Shown here piece after piece: positions 53,093-61,839 of a stretch of 64,000 nucleotides of DNA. The position numbers and the translations under genes are program-made. Source of the stretch: Tianweitania populi (lineage in GTDB: Bacteria; Pseudomonadota; Alphaproteobacteria; Rhizobiales; Rhizobiaceae). A model generated the notes under the pieces. The model ran no database searches and was not told the origin of the DNA. It worked only from the letters and a program-made list of their open reading frames with translations. The number at the start of each line of letters is the position of its first letter. The first letter of the stretch is position 1. Location: assembly GCF_014652875.1 (NCBI RefSeq), contig NZ_BMZQ01000002.1, positions 1,299,501 through 1,363,500 on the forward strand, written 5' to 3'.

Positions 53093-54810
53093 GACGGCTT
53101 CCGTGTCTTCGCACGGAACATGAAGATCATTGCGTTGAATCCCACAGGATCCACAACCATCAGACGAGGCAACTCAATGCTATGTGAAAACTCCGAAAGC
53201 GGAGATATATTCGGATGCTTTTTACCTTCTGCGCCGTGGATGATCGAGAAGCTCTTTCGCCCATAAAGCAACGTTTGGCGGGTCGCTAGTCGTGCAAAAA
53301 TGGACTGTTCATGCGCATGCTTCTGAATATCGCGATTGCGATCCCTATCCTTAATCGCAACGGCGCGACGATGCTCAATCGGTGGAAGTAGTTCAACCAG
53401 GGATTGCGCTCTCTCAAGATCTGCTATGTGGGTATCGTGCTTAGAGATGAGCCTCTTTGCGCATTCTGAAATGCGTTTGGAGGCGTTGGAGCACTGCGCT
53501 TCCACGAATATTCTCAGATCCCCGCCATAGCTCAGAAGTAACGGATTGAGCAGAAGCTTTTCTGCCTCTACTCGCGCTTTCGGCTCTCCGTTTTTGACGA
53601 TGCTCAAGAGGACTGAGGCCGCTGTCACCTCGTGGTGCCACAAAAAGCCTATACACTTTTGTGCCAAAAATTTCTGATCATGAAGATCAAGCGGCAAATG
53701 GTTTTTCTGAAGCCATACCTCGGCCCCTTTATCGTCTGCGCTGAGTAGATCGGCTAAAAACGAGCAAAGAGTGAATTCACCTCCGCTGAGCCACTTTGAA
53801 AAGAGATAGGATGAGTGGTCCGGCTTTCTCCAAACCCACTTTGAGAAACTATAATAATCTTTCTTCCTAGCTTTTTCATCGAGACGAGGGATGCAGGTGG
53901 CGAAAACGCCAGCGACCCGATGGAAGTCCCAACGGTCATCATTGTCCTTGATGGCATGATCTAGATTGTGGAGCGTCGCGACGCTGTTTGATGGTATCCT
54001 TTCAAGCAGGCCCAGCACTTGATCAATGCTCTCCTTTGACAAGCCTTTGTCATGAAAAAACAACATGCCGGATAGGACGCTCAACTCAGTCGGGTCGCCG
54101 GTCTTACCTATCGATTCTATAAATTCCTGTTGGCGATAGTCTTCCCCTGAGCCCAGCTTCTCCCAAAGCCTGAAAGCTGCCTCGATAGCCGCTATCCTTG
54201 TTTCGGCATCTATTTGACCTTCGATGACTTTAGAAGCATCATCTACACCCTGTCTAATCCCAACGCTGGATACCGTCTCCACGCGACCAATTGCTCGCAG
54301 TCCAATGCTGACGACGGAGGTATTACTCTGTCGGATAAGATCAAAGGCCAATGCCTCATCACCCAGGCCAACAACCGCGAACACTCCGTGCGCCAAGCAG
54401 AGATCGTCTAGCTCTTTGACGCCTTCCACAATCTCGCGAGCTTTTGCTGGATTATTCTTGCACCAAGTCACAAGCGAGATGTTTGGAAGGCCTGCAGCAC
54501 CATCCGAACCCGCTTTTAACACTAGCCGGTGTACCAGCTTTAGAACGTCAAGATGCGAGCATACGAGGCCAGCAATCGCTTTGTCCAGCGGATGCATCAC
54601 GATCCAGAAGTCGTTGTGATCAAGCGCGTCGATTGCTGCCAGATTGTGATCAGATGCCAGATTTATAAAACTGGCGTTGTGCAAGTCGCAGAGAATTTCG
54701 CTCAGTTCTACTTGCTGAGCCCGCATTTCTGCCGACGCCAATGCTTGTACCAGGCAACCTTGCTGCTCGGCGGTGATTAATTTCGCGCGTGGATCGCCTG
54801 GGTTATGCAT
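53089..54810 (-). CDS. Unknown all-helical protein (cassette gene A)
   Basis: A 573-residue soluble protein with no recognised family. Pattern of amphipathic helices about 30-40 residues apart (for example AETRIAAIEAAFRLWEKLG, PTELSVLSGMLFFH, KARVEAEKLLLNPLLLSYG) suggests a HEAT-like helical scaffold; near the C-terminus is a charged stretch (HRRAVAIKDRDRNRDIQKH). No signal peptide or membrane segment. It is the first gene of a two-gene unit with the nuclease-like gene. Local base composition is far from the genome norm: 53821-53880 has only 22 G or C in 60 bases. Function unknown; defence or other accessory role is inference. Confidence 0.8.
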   Translation of the reverse strand: MHNPGDPRAKLITAEQQGCLVQALASAEMRAQQVELSEILCDLHNASFINLASDHNLAAIDALDHNDFWIVMHPLDKAIAGLVCSHLDVLKLVHRLVLKAGSDGAAGLPNISLVTWCKNNPAKAREIVEGVKELDDLCLAHGVFAVVGLGDEALAFDLIRQSNTSVVSIGLRAIGRVETVSSVGIRQGVDDASKVIEGQIDAETRIAAIEAAFRLWEKLGSGEDYRQQEFIESIGKTGDPTELSVLSGMLFFHDKGLSKESIDQVLGLLERIPSNSVATLHNLDHAIKDNDDRWDFHRVAGVFATCIPRLDEKARKKDYYSFSKWVWRKPDHSSYLFSKWLSGGEFTLCSFLADLLSADDKGAEVWLQKNHLPLDLHDQKFLAQKCIGFLWHHEVTAASVLLSIVKNGEPKARVEAEKLLLNPLLLSYGGDLRIFVEAQCSNASKRISECAKRLISKHDTHIADLERAQSLVELLPPIEHRRAVAIKDRDRNRDIQKHAHEQSIFARLATRQTLLYGRKSFSIIHGAEGKKHPNISPLSEFSHSIELPRLMVVDPVGFNAMIFMFRAKTRKPS

Positions 54811-54853
54811 TTACTAGAGCCGAATCGTTGACCTAACCTGAGGATAGCAGTTT

Positions 54854-54875
54854 GCCGCCCATAGGCCGCCCATAA
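54854..54875. repeat. Tandem 11-bp repeat upstream of the two-gene cassette
   Basis: GCCGCCCATAG (54854-54864) is followed directly by GCCGCCCATAA (54865-54875), about 45-65 bases upstream of the first cassette start (54810). Its position suits a regulatory site or the edge of an inserted segment. Confidence 0.5.
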
Positions 54876-54951
54876 CCTACCAGGTCACGCGCCTCGACGA
54901 ATGTTGCCTATGTTGCGAAGCGATCATGCCACGTACCAACGTCGGCTGACG

Positions 54952-55434
54952 CTATGTCGAACCAGAATGGATCAGCACGCGACCGTCAGGCAACTCAAGC
55001 GCAAAGCCGATCGTGTAAACGTCGGACGTAAATGGAGCGCTTGGAAAAATGGGGCCTTCGAACACATAGTCCGTCCCATGCTTGAAGCGGCTTAGGTCCG
55101 CCTCCGCCAGCAGCCAGGTGGGTGGCGCGTCTACGGTTACTTGCGGCAACGCCGCACCCGCCTTCAGCGCGCGCGAGATCGTGGCGAGATCGGCTTCGGA
55201 ATAGCGCAGCACCGCCCATAGTTCATTGTCCGTCGGACCGAGACCGCCTTCCGTGCCGATGGGGGTGATTGACCATTTCGCTTCAAGCGGGGCGGGGTGC
55301 AGGGTTATGAATTTGCCCAGGAGGGCGATGTCGGTTTGCACCTCGGCGAGTTTGGCCGGTTGGCTTTCCGAGCAGCCGGGGGCTGCCATCATGACCAGCG
55401 CGGTTAGGGCGAGGGCGCGGGTGAGGTGTTTCAC
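54952..55434 (-). CDS. Small predicted lipoprotein, unknown function
   Basis: A 160-residue protein with a lipoprotein signal: VKHLTRALALTALVMMAAPG then Cys, followed by a mature domain containing DIALLGKFITLHP, DNELWAVLRYSEAD and FALELPDGRVLIHSGST. I read it from GTG 55434, where the basic N-region begins; the open frame to 55500 adds sequence without signal-peptide character. Likely anchored on the periplasmic side. No family recognised. Confidence 0.7.
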   Translation of the reverse strand: MKHLTRALALTALVMMAAPGCSESQPAKLAEVQTDIALLGKFITLHPAPLEAKWSITPIGTEGGLGPTDNELWAVLRYSEADLATISRALKAGAALPQVTVDAPPTWLLAEADLSRFKHGTDYVFEGPIFPSAPFTSDVYTIGFALELPDGRVLIHSGST

Positions 55435-55529
55435 GCAAGCGATCCGTTCGCGCCGGGTTTTGGAGGGCGTGAAAGCTGGACGGGCCGTGATCCACGCCAT
55501 CTCCGCGAACTCCCTCCAGCGCGCGCCGT

Positions 55530-56561
55530 TCAGCGCTCCGTCAGTTTCAGCTCGATGCGGCGGTTGCGGTCGCGGGCTTCCGGGGTGTCGGCGGCGTCGA
55601 GGGGTTGGTATTCGCCGAAGCCGGCGGCGACCAGGCGGTTGGCGGGGACGCCGCTGGCGATCAGGAACTTGACCACGGAGGTCGCGCGCGCCGAGGACAG
55701 TTCCCAGTTGTCGCGGAAGCGGCCGGTGCCCGATAGCGGGCGGTTGTCGGTGTGGCCGTCGACGCGCAGCACCCAGTTGATCTCGGGCGGGATTTCGCGC
55801 TGCAGCTCGATGATGGCCTGGGCGAGTTTCTGCATCTCGTCCTGACCGGCCGGGTTGATCTCGTCGCCGCCAACGGGGAACAGCACTTCCGACTGGAACA
55901 CGAAACGGTCGCCGACGATGCGGATGTTTTCGCGGTCGGACAGGATTTCACGCAAACGGCCGAAGAAGTCGGAGCGATAACGGTTGAGTTCCTGCACGCG
56001 TTGGGCGAGCGCCACGTTCAAGCGGCGGCCGAGATCGGCGATCTTGGTGTTGGACTCGCGATCGCGGCTTTCGGAGGCGTCGAGCGCCGATTCCAGCGCG
56101 CCGATCTGCATGCGCAGCGCCGAAATCTGCTGGTTCAGCAGTTCGACCTGGCTGAGCGCGCGCTGGCTGATCTCGCGCTGGCCTTCCAGCTCGCCGGTCA
56201 GCGTGCCGATCTGGGCGGTGGCGGCGGCATCGGCGCCGGTGCCCTGGTTCAGCAACTGCTGCAAGCGGCTGCGGTCCTGCTCGGCCTGGCTGAGCGAGGC
56301 CTGGAGGCCGGCAAGCTGGTCGGTGGCGTCCTGATTGTTGGAGCGCTCCAGCGCCAGCAACTGAGTCAACTCGTTGATCTGGGAGTTCAGGCGGTTGAGC
56401 GCCTCATCCTGGCCGCTGACTTCGCGCGAAAGGAGAAACTGCGCCAGCACGAACACCGAAAGCAGGAACATGATGGCCAGCAGCAGCGTCGACAGGGCGT
56501 CGACGAAGCCCGGCCAGTAATCGACGGTGCGTTGGCTGCGTCGGCCGCGAGCAAGCGCCAT
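55530..56561 (-). CDS. MotB/OmpA-like peptidoglycan-binding membrane protein
   Basis: A 343-residue protein: one N-terminal membrane helix with a conserved Asp (GFVDALSTLLLAIMFLLSVF), a long coiled coil (about 45-185), and a C-terminal OmpA-like domain (about 215-340) with VLRVDGHTDNRPL and NWELSSARATSVVKFLIASG. It pairs with the MotA/ExbB-like protein encoded 4 bases upstream, forming a probable ion-driven inner-membrane stator that reaches the cell wall. No flagellar genes are nearby, so a cell-envelope role is more likely. Confidence 0.9.
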   Translation of the reverse strand: MALARGRRSQRTVDYWPGFVDALSTLLLAIMFLLSVFVLAQFLLSREVSGQDEALNRLNSQINELTQLLALERSNNQDATDQLAGLQASLSQAEQDRSRLQQLLNQGTGADAAATAQIGTLTGELEGQREISQRALSQVELLNQQISALRMQIGALESALDASESRDRESNTKIADLGRRLNVALAQRVQELNRYRSDFFGRLREILSDRENIRIVGDRFVFQSEVLFPVGGDEINPAGQDEMQKLAQAIIELQREIPPEINWVLRVDGHTDNRPLSGTGRFRDNWELSSARATSVVKFLIASGVPANRLVAAGFGEYQPLDAADTPEARDRNRRIELKLTER

Positions 56562-56565
56562 GGTT

Positions 56566-57591
56566 CTAGCTGCGCTCCTTCTCGGCCAACGTATTGGCGA
56601 GGCGGTCGAGCGTGGCGCGTACGGCCTTTTGTTCTTCGGCCTGCGCTTCCACCCAATCGCGCATGATCTGCTGCTCCGAGCGCATGTTCTTCACCAGGCC
56701 GGAAATGCCGTCGGCGAGATTGGCCATGGCGGCCGCGACGCGCTGGTTGGAGCCGCCGCTGTCCTGAATGGCGCGCAGACGCTCGGACAGGAGCTTCAGC
56801 TCCTCGCTGGATGTGGCGGCGGAGGCGGTGTCGACGATCGGCAGGGTGGATTCCAGATCGGTCACCGAGGACAGCCAGTTTTCCAGCTCGGTATAAAAGC
56901 GGTTCTGCGCGCGGCCGGCCTGAAGGTCGAGGAAGCCGAGCACGAGCGAGCCGGCGAGACCGAAAAGGCTGGACGAGAACGCCGTGCCCATACCCTGCAA
57001 GGGCGCCGACAGACCGGACTTCAGGGAGTTCAGCACATCATTGGTGCTGCCGGTGCCGGGGTCGAGCGACTGGATGGTCTGGCCGATGGAACCGATCGTG
57101 CCGAGCAGACCCCAGAAGGTGCCGAGCAGGCCGAGAAACACCAGCAGGCCAATGAGATAGCGCGAGATGTCGCGGCTTTCATCGAGGCGGTTGGCGATCG
57201 AATCGAGAATCGCGCGGGTGGAATTGGTGGTGAGCGCGATGGCCGAGGAGCGGCTGAGCAGCGCGCGCATCGGCGCCAGCAAAACGGGATCGCCGCTATC
57301 ATTGCCGGCGCGAAAATTCTTCACCCAGCGCACTTCGCGGAACAGGCGGATGACCTGCATCAGCGCAAGCAGGATGCCGACGACGAGTACGCCGAGAATC
57401 AACCCGTTCAAACCGGGATTGGTGCGGAAGGCGGTGGCGATCTGCCTTGTCAGGATAACAGCGACAAAGCCCGAGATCGCCAGAAAGACGACCATGGAGG
57501 CCAGGAAAACCTGCGGATTGGACAGTTTGTAGGGATCGGCTTCCGGCCGGTCCACCATGCGTTCCAATCCGAGCGTCTTTGCCAACGCCAT
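56566..57591 (-). CDS. MotA/TolQ/ExbB-like membrane protein
   Basis: A 341-residue protein with paired N-terminal helices (FLASMVVFLAISGFVAVILT and NGLILGVLVVGILLALMQVI) and the proton-channel domain about residues 145-235 (YLIGLLVFLGLLGTFWGLLG, GTAFSSSLFGLAGSLVLGFL), then a helical tail of about 80 residues. This is the ion-channel half of a stator whose OmpA-like partner follows at a 4-base distance. Confidence 0.9.
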   Translation of the reverse strand: MALAKTLGLERMVDRPEADPYKLSNPQVFLASMVVFLAISGFVAVILTRQIATAFRTNPGLNGLILGVLVVGILLALMQVIRLFREVRWVKNFRAGNDSGDPVLLAPMRALLSRSSAIALTTNSTRAILDSIANRLDESRDISRYLIGLLVFLGLLGTFWGLLGTIGSIGQTIQSLDPGTGSTNDVLNSLKSGLSAPLQGMGTAFSSSLFGLAGSLVLGFLDLQAGRAQNRFYTELENWLSSVTDLESTLPIVDTASAATSSEELKLLSERLRAIQDSGGSNQRVAAAMANLADGISGLVKNMRSEQQIMRDWVEAQAEEQKAVRATLDRLANTLAEKERS

Positions 57592-57696
57592 TCACCCGCC
57601 TCCAAGGCCTGCGACTTAACCTTCGCCAAGCTTTAAACGGAAACGGGTGGGAAAAGAAAGGCGCGCGTGCAAGAGCGCGCGCCGCTTCCCCTTGAT

Positions 57697-58497
57697 TCAG
57701 CTGCGCTGCAGGGGCTTGTTGAGGGTCTTGACCAGCGCGCCGTGGATGATCTCGTTGCCGGCCACCACCGAGCCGGTCTCCAGCATGTCCTGGCCGCCGT
57801 CGCGGGTGGACAGGAAACCGCCGGCTTCACGGATCATCAGGATGCCTGCCGCCATGTCCCACGGCTTGAGGCTGTCTTCCCAGAAGGCATCGAAGCGCCC
57901 GGCAGCGACATAAGCGAGGTCGATCGCCGCTGCGCCGAAGCGGCGAATGCCGGAACTGTCGGCCATGACGTTGCGCAGGTCGATCAAAGCGCGGCCGTGA
58001 TTGCCGAGGCCGAGATGCGGAATGCCGGTGGCGACCACGCAATCCGACAGCTGGCGGCGCGCAGCCACCCGCATGCGGCGGTCGTTCATGAACGCGCCAC
58101 CGCCACGCTCGGCCACGAACATCTCGTCCATGGCCGGATTATAGATCACGCCGGCGACGATCTGGCCCTGGCGCTCCAGCGCAATCGAAACGCCGAATAC
58201 CGGGATGCCATGGAGGAAGTTGGTGGTGCCATCCAGCGGGTCGACGATCCAGCGGTGCTGGTCGTCATCGCCATGCACGGCGCCGCGCTCTTCCATCAGG
58301 AAGGAATAGCCGGGGCGGGCGCGCGACAGTTCGGTGTAGATGATGTCTTCGGCCTTGCGATCGGCCTGGCTGACATAATCGCCCGGACCCTTCACCGAAA
58401 CCTGAAGGTTCTGCACCTCGCCGAAATCACGCGCAAGCGAGCGGCCGGCCTTGGTGGCGGCACCGATCATGACATTGATGAGAGCCGAACGCGCCAT
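57697..58497 (-). CDS. suhB: Inositol monophosphatase family protein (SuhB-like)
   Basis: A 266-residue phosphatase with the metal motifs EERGAVHGDD, WIVDPLDGTTNFLHGIPVFG and the C-terminal KPWDMAAGILMIREAGG, all typical of IMPase/SuhB. It hydrolyses inositol-1-phosphate or related sugar phosphates with Mg2+; SuhB also assists rRNA transcription in enterobacteria. It lies between the MotA-like gene and efp. Confidence 0.93.
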   Translation of the reverse strand: MARSALINVMIGAATKAGRSLARDFGEVQNLQVSVKGPGDYVSQADRKAEDIIYTELSRARPGYSFLMEERGAVHGDDDQHRWIVDPLDGTTNFLHGIPVFGVSIALERQGQIVAGVIYNPAMDEMFVAERGGGAFMNDRRMRVAARRQLSDCVVATGIPHLGLGNHGRALIDLRNVMADSSGIRRFGAAAIDLAYVAAGRFDAFWEDSLKPWDMAAGILMIREAGGFLSTRDGGQDMLETGSVVAGNEIIHGALVKTLNKPLQRS

Positions 58498-58563
58498 GCT
58501 TGATCCCGATCGTTAGAAAGAACTGTCCGCGCGGGCCAAGCGCCCCCGAAGAACCAACCGCGC

Positions 58564-59130
58564 TTAGTCGGCGCGGCGGATATAGGTGATTTCGTTGGTA
58601 TCAACGATGATGCGCTCGCCTGACGAGATGAAAGGCGGCACGAGAACACGCACGCCGTTTTCCAGAACAGCCGGCTTGTAGGACGAGGCGGCGGTCTGAC
58701 CCTTCACGACAGGATCGGCTTCCGTGATAGTCAGCGTGACCTGATCCGGCAGGGCGATGCCGATCGGGCGCTCTTCGTAAAGCTCGACCGTGACCATCAT
58801 GCCGTCCTGCAGGAAGGCTGCGCGATCGCCGACGAAGTCCTTGGCGAGTTCGAGCTGCTCGTAGCTTTCGGTGTCCATGAAAACCAGCGCCTCGCCCTGC
58901 TCGTAGAGGAAGGAAAAGTCCTTCTGCTCGAGGCGGATCTTTTCGACGGTTTCGGCGGCGCGGAAGCGTTCGTTGAGCTTGGTGCCGTTGATCAGGTTCT
59001 TGAGTTCGACCTGATTATAGGCGCCACCCTTGCCGGGCTTCACCGCATTGGTCTTTACCGCAACCCAAAGGCCGCCATCATGCTCGATGACGTTGCCTGG
59101 ACGGATTTCGTTGCCGTTGATCTTTGCCAT
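58564..59130 (-). CDS. efp: Elongation factor P
   Basis: A 188-residue EF-P with the KOW-like N-domain ([20 protein letters not shown]), the modified-residue loop [16 protein letters not shown] with Lys34, and OB domains ending [16 protein letters not shown]. It relieves ribosome stalling at polyproline. ATG 59130 gives the canonical start; the upstream 19 codons of open frame are not used. Lys34 suggests beta-lysylation or an unmodified form. Confidence 0.97.
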   Translation of the reverse strand: MAKINGNEIRPGNVIEHDGGLWVAVKTNAVKPGKGGAYNQVELKNLINGTKLNERFRAAETVEKIRLEQKDFSFLYEQGEALVFMDTESYEQLELAKDFVGDRAAFLQDGMMVTVELYEERPIGIALPDQVTLTITEADPVVKGQTAASSYKPAVLENGVRVLVPPFISSGERIIVDTNEITYIRRAD

Positions 59131-59246
59131 GGTGGTTGATTGTCCGGGATTGTTGGCGCCGGAGCGGCGCGATTGGCGCTCCCACAACCATACTTCGCCG
59201 CCAGAAACAAGATGCGACGCAATTGAGCTGGGTTAAAGCACGTGCC

Positions 59247-60215
59247 TCAGCGCAGCTTGTCGGCTTGGTCTTCGGCCGCTTTCAGCTGCGCTTCGGTGAG
59301 GCCGGCGAGGTGATCGTCCATCTCGGGATCGCGCAAACCGGCACGCTGGGCGCGCAGATACCAGGCGGCGCCCGCGATAGGATCGCCCTCGACGCCGATG
59401 CCGGCAACATAGAGCTTGGCCAGGCGATTGCGCGCCGCGACATTGCCGCCTTCGGCCGCGCGCTTCATCCAGGCAAAGCCGGCGACCGCATCGCGCTTGC
59501 CGCCGCGCCCGGCAATCAGCCAGCTGGCATATTCGAGCTGTGCGGTATCATAGTTCTGCCGGGCGGCACGTTCCAGAAAGCTGCGCGCCATTGCTTCGTC
59601 GGCGGTGCGGCCGCCAACACCGTTGGCGTAGACTTCGGCCATGGCATATTCGGCATCGGCCAGCTTCTGGTCCGCGGCCTTCTCGAAATAGCCGACCGCG
59701 CGCGTCAGGGCTTCCGGCGTCGGTTCGGCCTCGCCGGACAGCACCATCTGCGCGAAGTTGAACTGCGCGAGACGATTGCCGGCATTGGCCGCTTCTTCCA
59801 TCAGGGCGAAGGCCTGCTTGTTGTCGCGCTTCACGCCGCGACCGTCGAGCAGCATCATGGCATATTGGAACTGCGCTTCCGACACGCCACGCTCGGCGGC
59901 ACGGCTGTACCATTTGGCGGCTTCCGCCTCGTCGCGCTTGACGCCGAGGCCGCGCGAATAGATCTCGGCAATCAGCACCTGCGCCGCGGAATCGCCAAGC
60001 TCGGCGCGCGGTTCGGCGAGGTTGCGGGCAGTGACGTACAGGCCGCGCTGATAAGCGCCGAAGGCTTCATCCGGCGCGCGCTGGCCGAAGCGCCGCGGCA
60101 GGGCTTCTTCCACCTTCGGCGCACCAGGACGATCGCCATCCGGCCCTTGTGCCGCCGCCGGCAAAGCGGTGAGGATGGCAAGGAACAGGAGCAGGATGCG
60201 AAACGCGTGCGACAT
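59247..60215 (-). CDS. Sel1-like (tetratricopeptide) repeat protein, exported
   Basis: A 322-residue protein with a signal peptide (FRILLLFLAILTALPAAAQG) followed by six to seven Sel1-type repeats of about 36 residues between residues 70 and 300, for example AEAAKWYSRAAERGVSEAQF and AVGYFEKAADQKLADAEYAM. Sel1 repeats form helical scaffolds for protein contacts, commonly in the periplasm. It lies just downstream of the ThiE-like gene with a 17-base gap. Confidence 0.91.
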   Translation of the reverse strand: MSHAFRILLLFLAILTALPAAAQGPDGDRPGAPKVEEALPRRFGQRAPDEAFGAYQRGLYVTARNLAEPRAELGDSAAQVLIAEIYSRGLGVKRDEAEAAKWYSRAAERGVSEAQFQYAMMLLDGRGVKRDNKQAFALMEEAANAGNRLAQFNFAQMVLSGEAEPTPEALTRAVGYFEKAADQKLADAEYAMAEVYANGVGGRTADEAMARSFLERAARQNYDTAQLEYASWLIAGRGGKRDAVAGFAWMKRAAEGGNVAARNRLAKLYVAGIGVEGDPIAGAAWYLRAQRAGLRDPEMDDHLAGLTEAQLKAAEDQADKLR

Positions 60216-60232
60216 CGGGTTCGAACCGGATC

Positions 60233-60895
60233 TTATTCGGTGAAGCGTGGGGCGGATTGTTCGAGCAGCGCGTTGACGGCGGCAACGGCCTCAGCGGGTG
60301 TGCCGTTGGCGCCATCGAAGATAGCTGCGGACAGGGCGACGAAGTCGGCGCCGGTTTCTGCCACGGCCAGTGCAGAGGCGATGTCAGTGCCGCCAAGCAC
60401 GATGCAGGGCAGGGAGATCATTTCCGACCACCATTCGGCGAGCTTGAGATTGCGGCTGTGGGCTTCCGGCTTGTTGTCGTAACCGAAGCGGCCGAAAAAG
60501 ACGTAGTCCGGCTGGGCTTCGCCGAGATCGAGCGCTTCATCGCGGGTCTTGATGCCGCCGGCGCCGACCATCAGGCGACCGTCGAGATGCTCGATCTGTT
60601 CGGCGAGATCAGCGGCATCGGTTTCCAGATGCACGCCATCGGCTTTGATGCGGCCGGCAATGCGGGTGTCGTTCTCGATCATCACCGCGACGCCTTTTTC
60701 CTGCGCCAGCGGAAGAAGCGCTTCGCCGAGCTTCTGCAGGCTGGCTTCATCACGGCTGCCGACCGGGATGATGAGGGACGCGACATCGCCGCCCGACAGC
60801 GCGCTTTCCACCTTGGCCGTGCAATCGCCGATCTCGCCTTCAACAGGCGCAATCAGAACAAGGCGGCAGCGATCGGGCAAAGCGGTTTTGGACAT
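60233..60895 (-). CDS. Thiamine-phosphate synthase-like TIM-barrel protein (ThiE family)
   Basis: A 220-residue protein with the ThiE-type barrel motifs VAVMIENDTRIAGRIKADGV then HLE, LMVGAGGIKTRDEALDLGEA, DYVFFGRFGYDNKPEAHSRN and CIVLGGTDIASALAVAETGA-like region. Canonical ThiE has GxDGVHLGxxD and a pyrophosphate-binding set; here KADGVHLETDAAD replaces it, so a thiamine phosphate synthase-like but possibly divergent function is likely. Confidence 0.82.
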   Translation of the reverse strand: MSKTALPDRCRLVLIAPVEGEIGDCTAKVESALSGGDVASLIIPVGSRDEASLQKLGEALLPLAQEKGVAVMIENDTRIAGRIKADGVHLETDAADLAEQIEHLDGRLMVGAGGIKTRDEALDLGEAQPDYVFFGRFGYDNKPEAHSRNLKLAEWWSEMISLPCIVLGGTDIASALAVAETGADFVALSAAIFDGANGTPAEAVAAVNALLEQSAPRFTE

Positions 60896-61009
60896 GGGTT
60901 GGCTATCTCAGGAGATCATGGTGCGAGTGGGGCACGCCTAGCGCAGCCGATGCGTCTTGAACAGAGTAGGGCGGCTTAACGCTTCATTAAGGTTTACAGG
61001 TGCTTACTG

Positions 61010-61110
61010 TGGGCATCCAGCGATCCTGGATTTGACCGAGTGGTGCAGCCACTTTGTTTGACGCCTCCCTGTTAACTCCTGAGAGCCGCTTTCCCGCGGC
61101 TCTTTTTTTG
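61010..61110 (+). ncRNA. Candidate small RNA with intrinsic terminator
   Basis: An intergenic module: hairpin ATCCAG-N5-CTGGAT (61015-61031), hairpin AGTGG-N5-CCACT (61039-61053), a single-stranded CU-rich stretch with GCCTCCCTG (anti-Shine-Dalgarno type, about 61062-61071), then a terminator with arms AGAGCCGC (61082-61089) and GCGGCTCT (61096-61103) and a T-run to 61109. No coding frame fits. The layout resembles small trans-acting RNAs of Rhizobiales (suhB/alpha-r14 type). Family name is tentative; ends are approximate. Confidence 0.6.
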
Positions 61111-61289
61111 ATCGGGCTGTGCACAGACGTCGTCCAAATGCTGAGGCCACAATCCCACCGTTAACCTTCTGTTAAACATGTGCTTGCTTTGCGGTGGAGA
61201 GGATTGCACTCTCCATTCGCACGACGTGGTGGAACCAATAGTCCGCTGTGGCGTCGATTGCGCGAGTGTGTGAGTCCCAGGAGTCCTTG

Positions 61290-61808
61290 ATGAGCGAAGC
61301 GGAACGGAACGTTCCCGTCAACCTGGCGGAGCGGCGCATACTCTCACCTCTGTTTCAGATGATCTATGACGAGGGCATGGGCCTGGTTGAACAGGCTGCC
61401 GCTTACCTCGATGGTCCGGGACGCGTGGAAGCCAAGGTGCTTAACCGCGACGTGTCCATGCTTTACGCCGCCGAATCCATGCGGCTGACGACGCGCCTGA
61501 TGCAGATCGCGTCCTGGCTGCTTTTGCAGCGCGCCGCCAATTCTGGCGAAATGACGCGCGACCAGGTTTCGGCCGAAAAGGCCAAGGTGCGGCTCGATAC
61601 GGCATCGGCTTGCAACGAGGCGCCCTTGTTCGCCGACCTGCCGCGCTCCTTCCGCGATCTGGTGGAACGCTCGTTGTCCCTGCAAACGCGGGTGCGGCGC
61701 ATGGATGACGAGATCTACGGTTTGGGTCATCCCAGCCTGGCTGCGCGCGCCAACGACAATCCCGTATCCGAGCAGATCTTGCTGCTGAAAACGGCGTTCG
61801 CCCACTAA
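61290..61808 (+). CDS. rcdA: RcdA/DUF1465 family protein, ClpXP adaptor-like
   Basis: A 172-residue helical protein of DUF1465, the family of Caulobacter RcdA, an adaptor that helps ClpXP degrade CtrA in cell-cycle control. Conserved parts: MIYDEGMGLVEQAAAYLDGP, YAAESMRLTTRLMQIASWLL and DDEIYGLGHPSLAAR. ATG 61290 follows GGAG; the frame open to 61248 is not needed. It lies just upstream of the ruv operon. Confidence 0.87.
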   Translation: MSEAERNVPVNLAERRILSPLFQMIYDEGMGLVEQAAAYLDGPGRVEAKVLNRDVSMLYAAESMRLTTRLMQIASWLLLQRAANSGEMTRDQVSAEKAKVRLDTASACNEAPLFADLPRSFRDLVERSLSLQTRVRRMDDEIYGLGHPSLAARANDNPVSEQILLLKTAFAH

Positions 61809-61839
61809 GCGTTAACCCGGAACACAATGCGAACGTGCT

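Noticed and set aside
53089-54810. Assignment of cassette gene A to a known defence family
   Set aside because: No ATPase, NLR, TIR, Sir2 or reverse-transcriptase motifs (no Walker A/B, no YxDD) are present, so no named system can be supported.
55530-57591. Zorya-type (ZorAB) anti-phage motor genes
   Set aside because: The MotA-like and OmpA-like pair recalls ZorA/ZorB, but the MotA-like protein lacks the very long cytoplasmic tail, no ZorC/ZorD/ZorE genes follow, and the neighbours (suhB-like, efp) are household genes.
60215-60235. tRNA-like GGTTCGAACC sequence near 60220
   Set aside because: No acceptor, D or anticodon arms can be built around it; it is the spacer between two genes.
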